Shown here: in pieces, positions 8,363 through 19,500 of the stretch
Position numbering within the stretch: position 1 is the stretch's first letter
Layout of the letters: each line of letters begins with the position of its first letter
NCBI GenBank assembly: GCA_020632715.1
Contig: JACKFA010000013.1
Span: 62,001-126,000, forward strand
Direction: 5' to 3'
Source: Deltaproteobacteria bacterium
GTDB lineage: Bacteria; Myxococcota_A; UBA9042; PHBI01
Length of the DNA stretch: 64,000 bases
Notes under the pieces: model-generated
Seen by the model: the letters and a program-made list of their open reading frames with translations, nothing else
Told to the model about the DNA's origin: nothing
The model's database searches: none
Position numbers and translations under genes: made by a program

Positions 8363-10525
8363 ATGAACCGACATCTGATCGGCGCCGCCTGCGCCTTCGC
8401 CCTCGTGGTCGCCTCGCCATCGCCCGCCGCCCGCGCCGCGGCGCCCGGCCTCGCCCCCGGCTTCGACCACGTCTCGATCCCGGTCCCCGCGCAGCGGCTC
8501 GACACCGACCCCGCGCGGCTCGGCATCCCGCGCACCTCCAACATGATGGGCTGTCACAACGACAACCTCCTGCTCGCCTCGAAGCCCTCGGCCACCTTCA
8601 CCGTGAAGGACAAGGTCTCCGCCGTCCTCACCATCCACGGCGACCCGAACGTCGACGTCCGCGGCTACGCGCTGATGCTCCCGGACCAGAAGATCCGCTG
8701 CATCGCGCCGAAGAAGAGCTGGGCCTCCTACAACTGGGACCCCGGCACCTACGAGCTCTACGTCGTCGCCTACGGCAAGCTCACCTACCATGCGCTCGAG
8801 CCCGTCACCCTCGAGGACGGGAAGCTCCACCTCGAGCTCACCGACCTCACCGCGAAGCGCGCGCCCCTCCCGCTCGACGGGCCCAACCCCGTCCGCTTCG
8901 ACCACCTCCGCCACGACGCCCGCACCTGGAAGGTCGACAAGCTCGGCGTCCGCTGCTTCGACGCCTCCTCGACCACCGAGGATCCCGCGCTCGTCCTCAC
9001 CGTCCCGAAGCCCGTCGCGAAGCTCCGCGTCTGGGTCGGCGACAACACGCCGGCCATCGTCGTCACCGACGCGAGCGGCAAGAGCGCCTGCACCCAGGAC
9101 GGGAAGCGCGGGCGCCGCTTCGTCGACCTCACGGACGTCCCCGCGGGCGAGCTCCTCGTGCGGCAGGCCGCGAGCGACGGCGGCCGCTCCTACGACGACC
9201 AGTCCCGCGGCCTCCACCTCTGGACGGGGAACCCCTTCGCGCACCCCGAGTTCTCCGTCGCCCTCGAGGACCTGTCGCGCCCGCGCGACCTCCCCTGGGC
9301 CGCTGGCGACGAGCCGCTCACCGTCCGCCTCGCCGGCCCCCTCGACGCCGCGCTCACCCACGTCGTGAAGGCGGCTGGCGCCCGCGGCGAGGCCCTCCCC
9401 GACGTCGACTCGGCGCGCCTCAAGGTCACGGCCGGGCAGACCGATCGCGTTGGCGGCTCCTGCCGCGGCTTCACCCACGCTGCCCGCCCGGACGTGCTCC
9501 TCGACGTCGCGCGCCCCATGACCGACGTCTGGTACCGCGCGACCACGAACCCGGCGCTGCGCGTCGTCCTCGAGGGGCCCTTCGGCGACGACGGGCGCGA
9601 GGTCGAGGCCGAGTACACCTGGCGCTGCCTCGCCGGCGGCGACCAGCCGCGCGCCGCCTTCCCGCGCCTCGAGATGGGGCGCTATCGCGTGTACTTCGCG
9701 TTCCCCGACAAGGCCGAGAGCGACGACGTCGCCTTCGTCCTCGGCACGGAGAAGAGCCCGGAGCGGCCGCTCGAGCGCCTCCGCGAGCCCGCGGCGTCCC
9801 TCGCGGTCACCGACAAGCGCCTGCTCCCCTACTACCCGATGCTGCCGATGGACTCGAACGCCTGGCTGCGCCTCGAAGACCTCCACCCCGACGAGCGGCA
9901 GGCCCTCTTCCTCGACGCCCCGCGCTCGCTCTTCGCCTACCCGAAGTTCGACCTCGACAAGGCGACGGCCCAGCTCTCCGGTATCGACCCGCGGAAGCTC
10001 GAAGAGCTGGGTGTCGAGATCGCCTGGCCGAAGACCGACGAGCCGCTCCTCGTCGTGCGGCAGGACCGCGACCGCGTCGTCGCGCTCACGGCCGACGCGA
10101 CCGTCGTGGTCGTCGAGGCGAAGTACCTCGTCGCGGCGCCGGCCGGCGCGCCCGTCGTGCCGACCGAGATGCGGAACCGGATCCTCACCTGGGACGACGT
10201 CGTGCGCTGGGCCGCCGACGAGGACAGGAAGGAGATAGACGCCGTCGACAAGGCCAACGACAAGGCGGAGGCCTGCTATAGCGACTACTGGGACGCCCAC
10301 CACGGCGGCGTCTCCGGGCGCCTCTCCCTCATCACCTACGTCAACGGGCGCGTCGCGAGCGTGCGCGACTACACGGCCATGGTGAAGGACGCGGCCGGCA
10401 AGAAGTGCGGGCTCGCGGCGGTCGAGAAGAAGAAGGAGAAGGCGTTCGGCAAGCTCGACGCGCGCTTCCGGAAGCGCGGCGCCGAGGCGCTCACGCAGAT
10501 CGCGGCGCGCTTCGCGGCGCCCTGA
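8363..10525 (+). CDS. Large secreted protein of unknown function
   Basis: 720 residues with a classical signal peptide (MNRHLIGAACAFALVVASPS, cut near ARAAA). I do not recognise a family. The N-terminal half looks beta-rich (SATFTVKDKVSAVLTIHGDP and similar). Cys residues are few and scattered (MMGCHND, IRCIAPKK, VRCFDAS, SACTQDG, GSCRGF, WRCLAGG). The C-terminal third has a helical charged segment with EDRKEIDAVDKANDKAEACYSDYWDAH. The C-terminus is Lys-rich. The ATG at 8363 follows AGGAGA; the ORF upstream of it has no support. It ends 75 bp before a convergent gene, with a strong hairpin between. The likely location is the periplasm or outside the cell. Confidence 0.6.
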   Translation: MNRHLIGAACAFALVVASPSPAARAAAPGLAPGFDHVSIPVPAQRLDTDPARLGIPRTSNMMGCHNDNLLLASKPSATFTVKDKVSAVLTIHGDPNVDVRGYALMLPDQKIRCIAPKKSWASYNWDPGTYELYVVAYGKLTYHALEPVTLEDGKLHLELTDLTAKRAPLPLDGPNPVRFDHLRHDARTWKVDKLGVRCFDASSTTEDPALVLTVPKPVAKLRVWVGDNTPAIVVTDASGKSACTQDGKRGRRFVDLTDVPAGELLVRQAASDGGRSYDDQSRGLHLWTGNPFAHPEFSVALEDLSRPRDLPWAAGDEPLTVRLAGPLDAALTHVVKAAGARGEALPDVDSARLKVTAGQTDRVGGSCRGFTHAARPDVLLDVARPMTDVWYRATTNPALRVVLEGPFGDDGREVEAEYTWRCLAGGDQPRAAFPRLEMGRYRVYFAFPDKAESDDVAFVLGTEKSPERPLERLREPAASLAVTDKRLLPYYPMLPMDSNAWLRLEDLHPDERQALFLDAPRSLFAYPKFDLDKATAQLSGIDPRKLEELGVEIAWPKTDEPLLVVRQDRDRVVALTADATVVVVEAKYLVAAPAGAPVVPTEMRNRILTWDDVVRWAADEDRKEIDAVDKANDKAEACYSDYWDAHHGGVSGRLSLITYVNGRVASVRDYTAMVKDAAGKKCGLAAVEKKKEKAFGKLDARFRKRGAEALTQIAARFAAP

Positions 10526-10542
10526 GCTTCGGAGACGCCGAC

Positions 10543-10569
10543 GCCCCGGCCCTCGTCGAGGGTCGGGGC
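10543..10569. terminator. Strong hairpin between convergent genes
   Basis: GCCCCGGCCCTCG pairs with CGAGGGTCGGGGC (one G-T wobble). The stem is up to 13 bp with almost no loop. It lies between the stop codons of the secreted orphan and the convergent small membrane protein. There is no U-tract; it is probably a shared terminator or RNA-end stabiliser. Confidence 0.5.
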
Positions 10570-10600
10570 ACGCGCGATGGCGGGCGGCGCGCCGCTCGCG

Positions 10601-11077
10601 TCACGCCTGCGCCGGGAGCGCCGCGGCCGACACGCGGCGGGCCGGCACCGCCGGCGGGAAGACCAGCGGGCGCACGGCGGCCGCCTCGATGGCGCGCAGG
10701 CAGCGGCGCAGGTGCCAGTCGCGGATGGCCGGGAACGGGGCGATGAAGCGCGAGCGGGCGCTCACCGCGATGACCGTGCCGCCCCCCGCCTGGGGCGTGA
10801 ACGTGGCGTGGTAGAGGAAGCCCCAGCCGAAGAAGGTCGGGTTCGACGAGAACGCGACGGCGAGCTGGTCGAAGCCCGCGTCGTCGACGCGGAACGGGGA
10901 GCCGACGCCGTCCCGGGCGCGCTCGAAGGCGGCGACCGGCCCGACCGGGACCGTCGCGGTGAGCGGCACCTGGCCAGCGTGGCCGTCGGCGACGCGGCCC
11001 TTGCGGGTCAGCGAGACGGCGTAGCCGACGACGGTGAGGACGGCGCCGACGATGAGGAGGACGAGCGTGGGGTTCAT
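10601..11077 (-). CDS. Small membrane-anchored protein of unknown function
   Basis: 158 residues. One N-terminal membrane segment (PTLVLLIVGAVLTVVGYAVSL) is followed by TRKGR, so the bulk is probably cytoplasmic by the positive-inside rule. The soluble part (FERARDGVGSPFRVDDAGFDQ onward) contains SSNPTFFGWGFLYHATFTPQ and ends with a hydrophobic-aromatic stretch. I recognise no family. The ATG at 11077 was chosen because AGGAG lies 6 nt upstream and the segment then starts directly with the membrane helix. It is transcribed alone between a convergent and a codirectional gene. Confidence 0.55.
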   Translation of the reverse strand: MNPTLVLLIVGAVLTVVGYAVSLTRKGRVADGHAGQVPLTATVPVGPVAAFERARDGVGSPFRVDDAGFDQLAVAFSSNPTFFGWGFLYHATFTPQAGGGTVIAVSARSRFIAPFPAIRDWHLRRCLRAIEAAAVRPLVFPPAVPARRVSAAALPAQA

Positions 11078-11251
11078 GGAGGCTCCTGCGTGATGTCCGG
11101 GTAGGGGCTTGTCTTGCGCCGCGCGGCTCGCGGCGACGGAGACACCCATCGCAAGCGCGATGCCAACCCGGAGAGCCGCCTGGATGGCCGTCGAGACCGC
11201 GTGCGGCCGCGACCTGTCCCATGGGTCGTCCCAGGGACCGTCGCCCGCGGC

Positions 11252-12274
11252 TCAGCGCGCGACGAGCCCCCGGAGCCGGCGCCACGCCGCCCGCGCGGCG
11301 CGGCCCGCCCGGCTCGCCTCCACGTGGCGCCGCGCCAGGCGCACCCCCCACTCCGCCGCCGTGGCCGACTCGCGGCGGAGGCGCCACACGCGGCGCGGGT
11401 CGCGCCAGTCCGGCTCGCGGGCGGCGAGGTCGTCGTGGATGCGCGCCGCGAGCTCCCAGAGCCGTCCCATCATCGCCGCGTGGCTGACCGTCAGGAGGCG
11501 ACCGCGCCGAGACGCGACGAGCTCGGGCACGCCCTCGCGCTCGGCTGTGACCACGCGCGCGGCGAGGGCGGCGCCGTCGAGCCCGGTCGCGTCGACCCAG
11601 CTCCCGGGCGCGAGCCAGTCCGCGACGTCCGGGGCGCCCTCGTAGATGGGGACGGCCCCGGCGAGCAGGGCGTCGCCGACCTTCTCGGTGAGGTAGCCCG
11701 GCGCGGCCTCGTTCTCGAGCGCGAGGTTGAAGGTGAAGCGCTCGAGGAACGCCTTCTTGCCGGCGCCGCCGGGGCCGACGTCGTGGAAGCGGATCGGGGC
11801 GTCCGCCGGGAACGCGCCGCGGAGCCCGGCGCTCGCGTGGACGGGCACGTGGCGTGCGAGGTCGAGGGCGAGGGCGACGCGGCGCCGCGCGAGCTCTCCA
11901 CGCGCGTGGTTCGACGCGACGAAGCTCACGCCGCGCTCGCGGGGCGCGGCCGAGCGCGGGGTGAGCGCGAGGTGGGCCCAGCCGAGGTAGAATGACGGCA
12001 GGAGGAACGCCCGCGGCGAGTCGACGCGCGGCGTGCCGAGCAGGAAGCGCGCGGTGCCCTCGCGCCCCCACACGCGCCAGCGGAAGCGCTCGCCGTCGTC
12101 CTCGACCGCGACGCGCTCGTTCGTGACGAGGAGATCGCAGTCCGTCGCGCGCGGGTCGAAGAAGCTGCCGACGCGGATCGGCAGGTGGTGGAACGGCGTC
12201 AGGACCGGCATCGTCGGGTCCCACGCGGGGTGGAGCCCGTCGATGACCGCGCGGTGGACGTGGTGCGTCGCCAT
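11252..12274 (-). CDS. GT10-type (alpha-1,3-fucosyltransferase-like) glycosyltransferase
   Basis: 340 residues. The diagnostic C-terminal block is FNLALENEAAPGYLTEKVGDALLAGAVPIYEG followed by APGSWVDA, read here as pieces: FNLALENE, YLTEKVGDALLAG, VPIYEG. This matches the nucleotide-sugar-binding region of GT10 fucosyltransferases (xFxLAFENS...YVTEKx..AL.AG.VPV). It probably adds fucose or a related sugar to a surface glycan; no fucose-pathway genes are nearby, so donor and acceptor are unknown. No signal peptide or membrane segment. Its start lies 4 bp after the stop of the upstream ECF42 sigma gene, so it belongs to that transcription unit, which suggests it is part of that sigma factor's output. 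Confidence 0.8.
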   Translation of the reverse strand: MATHHVHRAVIDGLHPAWDPTMPVLTPFHHLPIRVGSFFDPRATDCDLLVTNERVAVEDDGERFRWRVWGREGTARFLLGTPRVDSPRAFLLPSFYLGWAHLALTPRSAAPRERGVSFVASNHARGELARRRVALALDLARHVPVHASAGLRGAFPADAPIRFHDVGPGGAGKKAFLERFTFNLALENEAAPGYLTEKVGDALLAGAVPIYEGAPDVADWLAPGSWVDATGLDGAALAARVVTAEREGVPELVASRRGRLLTVSHAAMMGRLWELAARIHDDLAAREPDWRDPRRVWRLRRESATAAEWGVRLARRHVEASRAGRAARAAWRRLRGLVAR

Positions 12275-12278
12275 CGCC

Positions 12279-13556
12279 TCAGCTCCGGTCCCCGGCGCTC
12301 GCCTGTGCTCGCGCGGCCGCGCTCCTCGCGCGCACGCGATCGAGCTGCCCGCGGATGTGCGCCGCCTCCGCCGCGCTGTTCGCGAGCGCGATGGCCCGGT
12401 CGAAGCTCACCGCGGCCTCGCCGTCGCGCCCGAGCTCGAGGAGCAGCCCGCCGCGCAGGCCGTGGAAGTGGAAGTAGTTGGAGAGGCGCTCCGCGAGCGG
12501 CTCGACGAGGGCGAGCGCCGCCTCGGCGCCCTCGGTCTTCGCGACCGCGACCGCGCGGTTCAGGGTGATGACCGGCGACGGCGTCAGCGCCTCGAGCGCG
12601 CCGTAGAGGAGGGCGATCTGCGCCCAGTCCGTGTCCTCGGGGCGCCTCGCGCGCGCGTGCAGCGCGGCGATGGCGGCCTGCACCTGGTAGGGCCCGCGCT
12701 GGCGGTGCCGGATCGCCTTGTCGAGGAGGGCGAGCCCCTCGCCGATGAGCGCCTGGTCCCAGCGGGCGCGGTCCTGATCGTCGAGGAGCACGATGTCGCC
12801 TGCGTCGTCGAGGCGCGCGGCCGCGCGCGAGTGCTGGAGGAGCATCAGCGCGACGAGCCCCATCACCTCGGGCTCCGACGGGAAGAGGCGGAGGAGGAGG
12901 CGGCCGAGGCGGATGGCCTCGTCGGCGAGGTGGGCGCGGGCGTCGTCGCGCGCCGTGTAGCCCTCGTTGAACACCAGATAGAGGACGGCCGCCACGGCCG
13001 CGAGGCGCTCGGCGCGCTCCGGGGCGCCCGGCGTCTCGAAGGGCACGCCGGCGGCGGCGACGCGGGCCTTCCCGCGCGTGATCCGCTGCTCCATCGCGGC
13101 CTCGCTCACGAGGAACGCGCGCGCGATCTGCGGCACCGTGAGCCCGGCGATGAGCCGCAGCGCGAGCGCCACCTGCTGCGTCGCCGGGAGGTCGGGGTGG
13201 CAGCAGACGAACATGAGCCGCAGCATGTCGTCGCGGTAGTGGGCCTCGTCGAGGCGCTCGGCGAGCGGCGTCTCGGCGTCGTCCACGTCGGAGAGGGCGT
13301 CCTCGCCTGGCAGCGCGGTCAGGCGCTTCGTCTTCCGCGCGGCGTCGAGCGCGACGTTGCGCCCGACCAGGATGAGCCACGCCGCCGGGTCGCGGGGCGG
13401 GCCGTTCTGGGGCCACGTCCGCAGCGCCCGGAGGCACGCCTCCTGGAACGCCTCCTCGGCGGTGTCGAGGTCGCGGAAGTAGCGCAGGAGCGCCGCGAGC
13501 GCCCGCGGGCGGGCGGCGGTGAGCGCGGGCTCGAGCCAGGTGAGGTCGTCGGTCAT
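12279..13556 (-). CDS. ECF42-group sigma factor, copy 1
   Basis: 425 residues, long for an ECF sigma because of the C-terminal TPR-like extension typical of ECF42. Sigma2 region: DLDTAEEAFQEACLRALRTW. Sigma4 region: GLTVPQIARAFLVSEAAMEQRITRGK. The ECF42 signature VLYLVFNEGYTA follows, then the helical repeat extension (LLDKAIRHRQRGPYQVQAAIAALHA, TDWAQIALLYGAL, NRAVAV). It overlaps the upstream DGPF gene by the ATGA at 13553-13556, so translation is coupled. The start was set by this overlap; the longer frame upstream has no coding character. Family members are controlled through the extension rather than by a membrane anti-sigma, and none is present here. Confidence 0.93.
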   Translation of the reverse strand: MTDDLTWLEPALTAARPRALAALLRYFRDLDTAEEAFQEACLRALRTWPQNGPPRDPAAWLILVGRNVALDAARKTKRLTALPGEDALSDVDDAETPLAERLDEAHYRDDMLRLMFVCCHPDLPATQQVALALRLIAGLTVPQIARAFLVSEAAMEQRITRGKARVAAAGVPFETPGAPERAERLAAVAAVLYLVFNEGYTARDDARAHLADEAIRLGRLLLRLFPSEPEVMGLVALMLLQHSRAAARLDDAGDIVLLDDQDRARWDQALIGEGLALLDKAIRHRQRGPYQVQAAIAALHARARRPEDTDWAQIALLYGALEALTPSPVITLNRAVAVAKTEGAEAALALVEPLAERLSNYFHFHGLRGGLLLELGRDGEAAVSFDRAIALANSAAEAAHIRGQLDRVRARSAAARAQASAGDRS

Positions 13557-13927
13557 GACACGGTGGGGGTCCCGGGGAAGTAGAGGGCGAGCGGGCGGAC
13601 CTCGTAGGCGCCGCTGCCCGGGTTCGCGACGGCGAGGTCCCGCGCGACGGCGAGGGCGTCGTCGAGCGAGGCGCACTCGATGACGTAGAACCCGAGGAGC
13701 TGCTCCTTGGTCTCCGCGAACGGCCCGTCGAGGACGAGCGCGTCCTTGCCCTTGCGGAGCGTCGTGGCCGTGGTCGTCGGCATCAGCCGCGCCACCGGGC
13801 CGAGGCGCCCTGCGGCGGCGAGCTCGTCCTGCACGGCGATGAGGCGCGCCATGCAGGCGTCGTCTTCCTCCTTCGACCAGGTGCCGACGAGCTGTTCATC
13901 GTTGTAGCAGAGGATGGCGTAGAGCAT
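13553..13927 (-). CDS. YCII-related DGPF-domain protein, copy 1
   Basis: 124 residues of the YCII/DGPF superfamily (ferredoxin-like alpha/beta fold). The hallmark DGPFAETKEQLLGFYVIE is visible, preceded by LRKGKDALVL. Such proteins are the standard genomic partners and main targets of ECF42 sigma factors; their biochemical role is not established. The gene leads an apparent DGPF-sigma-GT10 operon with ATGA overlap to the sigma gene. It is preceded by a consensus ECF42 promoter (13956-13982). Confidence 0.92.
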   Translation of the reverse strand: MLYAILCYNDEQLVGTWSKEEDDACMARLIAVQDELAAAGRLGPVARLMPTTTATTLRKGKDALVLDGPFAETKEQLLGFYVIECASLDDALAVARDLAVANPGSGAYEVRPLALYFPGTPTVS

Positions 13928-13955
13928 CGCGGGGTCTCCGTCGTTCCGATCCGAG

Positions 13956-13982
13956 GACGCGCGACGATAGCGCGGCCCGACA
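13956..13982 (-). promoter_or_regulatory. Predicted ECF42 promoter, copy 1
   Basis: On the minus strand: TGTCGG (-35), 17-bp spacer, CGTC (-10), 28 bp before the DGPF start codon. As I recall, the published ECF42 target motif is TGTCGA with CG(A/T)C. One base of the -35 differs. It would make this operon autoregulated. Confidence 0.6.
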
Positions 13983-14029
13983 ACGGCCGCGGGATTTTTG
14001 TCGCGTCGCCCGGCCGCCGCCGGTCGGGC

Positions 14030-15282
<1,253 letters not shown>

Positions 15283-15286
<4 letters not shown>

Positions 15287-15684
15287 GCCGCGGCCGGGTC
15301 GGGCGGGGCGCTCATGACCTCGCGCACCTCGACGGGCAGGTAGAGCGGCGCGCCGCCGGGCCCCGGCGCGAGCGAGACCTCCGCGGCGATGGCGAGCGCG
15401 CGGTCGAGCGACTCGACGTCGACGATCCAGAAGCCCGCGAGGAACTCCTTGGTCTCGGCGAACGGGCCGTCGGTCTCCGGGGCGCCGTCGGGGCGGGCGC
15501 GGACGAGGCGCGCCTCCCCCGGCGACCCGAGCCCCTCGGCGGTGACGAGCTCACCGGCCTGAACGAGCCCGTGGTTCACGGTCTTCATGTAGTCGATGTG
15601 GGCGAGCAGGTCCTTCGCCGGCCAGCTCATGACGCCCCAGTCCCCGTTCCCGCGCGGCGCGTTCATCATGATCATGAACTTCAT
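15283..15684 (-). CDS. YCII-related DGPF-domain protein, copy 2
   Basis: 133 residues. Starts MKFMIMMNAPRGNGDW, with the hallmark TDGPFAETKEFLAGFWIVD and an LYLPVEVRE-type end, matching the DGPF family of ECF42 partners. The ATG at 15684 follows a GAGAGA purine run. It is translationally coupled to the second ECF42 gene by ATGA and preceded by a consensus promoter (15749-15775). Function is unknown beyond the family-level link to ECF42. Confidence 0.92.
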
Positions 15685-15748
15685 CTCGGTCTCTCCTCGG
15701 TCATCCGTTCCGTGGTGTCACCCCGCTCGGCGGCGGGTTCACGGGGGA

Positions 15749-15775
15749 GTCGGAGCCGAGGCGCGGTTCTCGACA
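15749..15775 (-). promoter_or_regulatory. Predicted ECF42 promoter, copy 2
   Basis: On the minus strand: TGTCGA (-35), 17-bp spacer, CGAC (-10). It is an exact match to the ECF42 target motif as I recall it, 64 bp before the second DGPF start. The spacing is identical to the copy 1 promoter. Confidence 0.7.
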
Positions 15776-15872
15776 TGGGCGCGTCGCTTTTCTCGCTTTT
15801 TCTCTCTCGCCGCCTCGGCGCCGCCTCCTCGTAGCGCGATCCGGGCCGGCGGTCGACGGGCGAGCGCGCGCG

Positions 15873-16424
15873 TCAGGGCGTCGGCGTCGGCGGGATCCGC
15901 TCGAGGATGGCCTTCGCGCGCGCCTTGTCCTTCGCGTTGTAGCGGAGCTCGTTCGTGATGAGGCCGCCGACGGTGTCCGTGCCGCCCCGGCAGCCGTCCA
16001 TCGTCTCGATGACCGCCGGATCGGTCGCGAGGGTGACGAGCGTCGCGTCGTCGGCGGAGAGCGGCGCGTCGCCGCGGATCTGCCGCTGCGCGACGTACGC
16101 GCGCACGTTCGGCGCCACGTGGCGCACGAGCGAGGCGAGCTCCCTCGGGGTCGCGGCCGCCACGACGGCCTCGAACGCGGCGTAGACGGGGCTCGGCGAG
16201 CCCGCGTAGCCGACGTGCGAGCTCTCGACGCGCTTCATCGCCGCGAGGGCGTCCACCGCGGCGGCGGCGCGCGGCGAGAGCCCGAGCTCGGCGGTCGTGA
16301 GCAAGCGGGACGGGACGTGGGTCTTCATGGTGGGCGCGGGCGCGGGCGGCGCCGCGAGCAGCGGGGCGGGCGCGCCGAGGGTGAAGGCAGCGCAGCCGGC
16401 GATGATGGTGTGAATGACGTTCAC
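15873..16424 (-). CDS. Secreted protein of unknown function
   Basis: 183 residues, GTG start at 16424 with AGGAGG 7 nt upstream. The N-terminus has a hydrophobic segment (HTIIAGCAAFTLGAPAPLLA) that looks like a signal peptide although it lacks early Lys/Arg. The mature protein is helical, Ala-rich, with RELASLVRHVAPNVRAYVAQ and a lone Cys in MDGCRGG. The pattern TLATDPAVIETM resembles helical-repeat proteins but I assign no family. The start codon lies inside the GTGAACGTCATTCAC palindrome shared with two other intergenic sites, an odd arrangement for a regulatory site. Confidence 0.55.
   Translation of the reverse strand: MNVIHTIIAGCAAFTLGAPAPLLAAPPAPAPTMKTHVPSRLLTTAELGLSPRAAAAVDALAAMKRVESSHVGYAGSPSPVYAAFEAVVAAATPRELASLVRHVAPNVRAYVAQRQIRGDAPLSADDATLVTLATDPAVIETMDGCRGGTDTVGGLITNELRYNAKDKARAKAILERIPPTPTP
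16410..16424. promoter_or_regulatory. 15-bp palindrome GTGAATGACGTTCAC, site 1
   Basis: Arms GTGAA/TTCAC around 5 bp. The 18 bp at 16408-16425 are identical to 62534-62551, and the core matches 50832-50846. Here it overlaps the GTG start codon of the secreted protein gene. It could be an operator, but overlap with coding sequence lowers confidence for this copy. Confidence 0.4.
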
Positions 16425-16511
16425 GCGAGCCTCCTGGTCGTCGTCGCGCCCGGGCGCGGGCGGCTGGACCCTCTGGAGTACGCGCGTCCTCGCGAAAGGT
16501 TCTGCCGGCCC

Positions 16512-19500
16512 CTACGGGCAGCTCCCGCTGAACGAGTAGTCTGGCTTGTAGGCGCAGAAGTTCGCGCAGGCGGCGCCGGTGTTGTACCAGCGCTCTCCCG
16601 AGGCGCAGTTCGCGTTCGAGTTCGGCGAGCAGCGGTTGTTCACGCACGTCTGCCCGAGCGGGCACTCGGCGCTCGACGCGCACCCGCAGCGCCCGCCCCG
16701 ATTCGGGCACGCGGGCGGACCGCAGCTCGTCTCGCCGAGACCGTGGCACGCGCGCCCCGCCGCGCACTGGATCCCGCAGCCGCCGCAGTTGTCGCTCCGC
16801 GTGGCGAGGTTCAGGCAGGTCGGCCCGCAGCAGACCTGGATGTCGGTGTTGCCGCACTTCGTGCCGTCGAGCTGATACCCCCCGGCGACGCAGGCGCCGC
16901 CGCCGTTACAGTGATCGCCGGTCGTGCAGAAGTTGCCGTCGTCGCAGCCGTTGCCGCTCGGGTAGCTGACGTTGCAGCCGCCGACGCCGTTGCACGACCG
17001 CACGGCGCCGCACTGGACCTGGTCGTTCACGCAGCTGTACGCCGTCCCGACGCAGGCGCCGCCGCCGTTGCAGTGGTCGGAGTAGCTGCAGGCGTTGCCG
17101 TCGTCGCACGCGGTCCCCGACCCCGGGTAGGTCGCGGTGCACGTGCTCGTGCCGTTACACTGCCGCACGAGCCCGCACGGCCCCGGGTCGCTCGCGCAGG
17201 TGATGGCCGTCCCGACGCACGCGCCGGCGCCGTCGCAGTGGTCGCCGTAGGTGCAGTCGTTCGCGTCGCTGCACGCCGTGGCGGCGCCCGCGTAGGTCAC
17301 CGTGCAGCTGTTCGTGCCGTTGCAGACCCGCTTCGCGCCGCACGGGCCGGGGTCGTCCGCGCACACGACGTCGCCGCCGCCGCGGCAGCTCCCGGTCCCG
17401 TCGCAGGAGTCGCCGAAGGTGCACGCCTGGCCGTCGTCGCAGCTCGTCTCGCCGGCCGGGTAGGTGACCGTGCAGGTCGCCGTGCCGTTGCACGCGCGCC
17501 TGGCCCCGCAGGTCGCCGGGTCGTCGTCGCAGGTGACGGTCGTCCCCCCGCACGCGCCCTGGCCGTCGCAGTGATCGAGGTATGTGCAGGCGTCCCCGTC
17601 GTCGCAGGCGACCTCCGTGCCGGGGTAGCTCGCGGCGACGCAGCCCAGCTCCGTATCGCAGACCATGTGTCCGCCGCACGGCGCGGGCCCGTCCTCGCAG
17701 GTGATGAGGTCCCCGATGCAGGCGCCGGCGCCGTCGCAGTGATCGCCCGTGGTGCAGGCGGAGCCATCGCTGCAGGGGGTCTCGTCGCCTGCGAAGGACA
17801 AAGCGCAGGTGTCCGTGCCGTCGCAGCGGAGCGCGGCGTCGCAGGTCGCCGTGCCGCCGACGCAGGTGAGCGGGGTCCCGCCGCAGCTCCCGGCGCCGTC
17901 GCAGCGGTCGGCGTAGGTGCAGAGCTCGCCGTCGTCGCACTGCGTCTCCATGTCGGGGTAGGTCACGGCGCACGCGGCGGTGCCGTCGCACGCGCGCCGC
18001 GCGCCGCACGTGCCGGCGTCGTCCTCGCAGGTGATGGGGGTCCCGGCGCAGCCGCCCTGGCCGTCGCAGCGGTCGTCGTAGGTGCAGGGATCACCGTCGT
18101 CGCAGGTCGCGGCGACCGACGGGTAGGTCACGACGCAGGCGCTCGTGCCGTCGCAGGCCCGGCGCGCGCCGCACGTCGTGGGGTCGTCGACGCAGGTGAT
18201 GGCGGTGCCGGCGCAGCCGCCGTCGCCGCAGGCGTCGCCGAAGGTGCAGTCGTCGCCGTCGTCGCAGGGGCCGGTGCGCGGCGTGTGCACGCAGGCGGCG
18301 CCCTCGTCGCAGCTGTCGGTCGTGCACTGGTCGGCGTCGTCGCAGGAGGTGGCGTCCGCGCAGCCGTTGCAGGTCTCGTCTTCCGTGCACTCGTCCGAGA
18401 GGCACTGGCGGTCCTCGGCGCACTTCGCGCCGCCGACCTTCCGCGGCTGGCACGTGAGGCCGTCGCACCACGCGAGGGGGCCGCAGTCGTCGGGGGGCCC
18501 CGCCGTGCAGGTGGCGCCGCATACGTGGGCGTAGCAGGTGCCGCTCGCGCAGGCGGCGTCGCTGTCGCAGGGCTGCCCGTCGCCCTCGAGCGAGACGCAG
18601 AGGCGGTCCTTGCAGTAGGTGCCGTCGCCGCAGAGCGAGGGATCGGCGGCGCAGTCGGGGGTGCACTGGCCGGCGTGGCAGAAGCCGGAGCTGCACTGCG
18701 TGTCGCGGAGGCAGCCGTTGCCGTCCGGGTGCGGCGGGCCGCAGCGGCGCCCGTCGCAGACCTGCCCGGAGGGGCAGCGCGCGTCGCTGTCGCCGCAGTC
18801 GGGGCCGCAGTGGCCGTCGTCGCAGAAGGCGGAGAGGCAGGCGTCGTCGGCGTCGCAGAGGGTACCGAGGTCGCCCTTCGGGAGGCAGCGGCGGTCGACG
18901 CAGCGCGTGCCGTTCGGGCAGCCGGCGGTCGCGCAGTCGGCGGCGCAGGCGCCGTCGTCGCAGAAGGCGGAGAGGCAGTCGTCGTCGACATCGCAGGGGG
19001 TGCCGTCGGCGCCGCGGCAGGGGAGCTGCTGGTGGAGCGGGCCGTCGAGGCTGCAGTCGAGGACGGGGGCGCCGCCGTCCGTGGCGGTGCAGGTGGCGGA
19101 CCACGAGGTCATGCCGACGTCCTCGCAGGGGCCGGTGCAGCAGCAGGCGTAGTTCGCGAGGGCGACGGGGTCGGTCTCGGCGGCGGCGTTCTGGGGGTCG
19201 CGCTCGTCGGGGATGCAGTCGCCGTCGGCGTCGTCGACGGCGCTCTCGACGGCGTCGATGAGGCCGTCGCCGTCGAAGTCGGGCGGGTCCGCGACGCCGC
19301 CGGCGGTCTCGGCGAGGTCGCCCTTGCCGTCGCCGTCGGTGTCGGCGGCGAGCGGATCGGTGCCGTGCTCGACCTCGTAGGCGTCGGTCAGGCCGTCGGC
19401 GTCGCTGTCGAGGTCGGCGCTGACCGTGAAGCAGACCTGACGCAGGCAGAGGCCGCTCTGGCACTCGTCGTCGGAGGTACAGCTCGCGCCGTCGACGCGG

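Noticed and set aside
15776..15815. T-rich run as a terminator for the secreted protein gene at 15873-16424
   Set aside because: The run is on the plus strand; the minus-strand transcript would have an A-run, and no hairpin precedes it.
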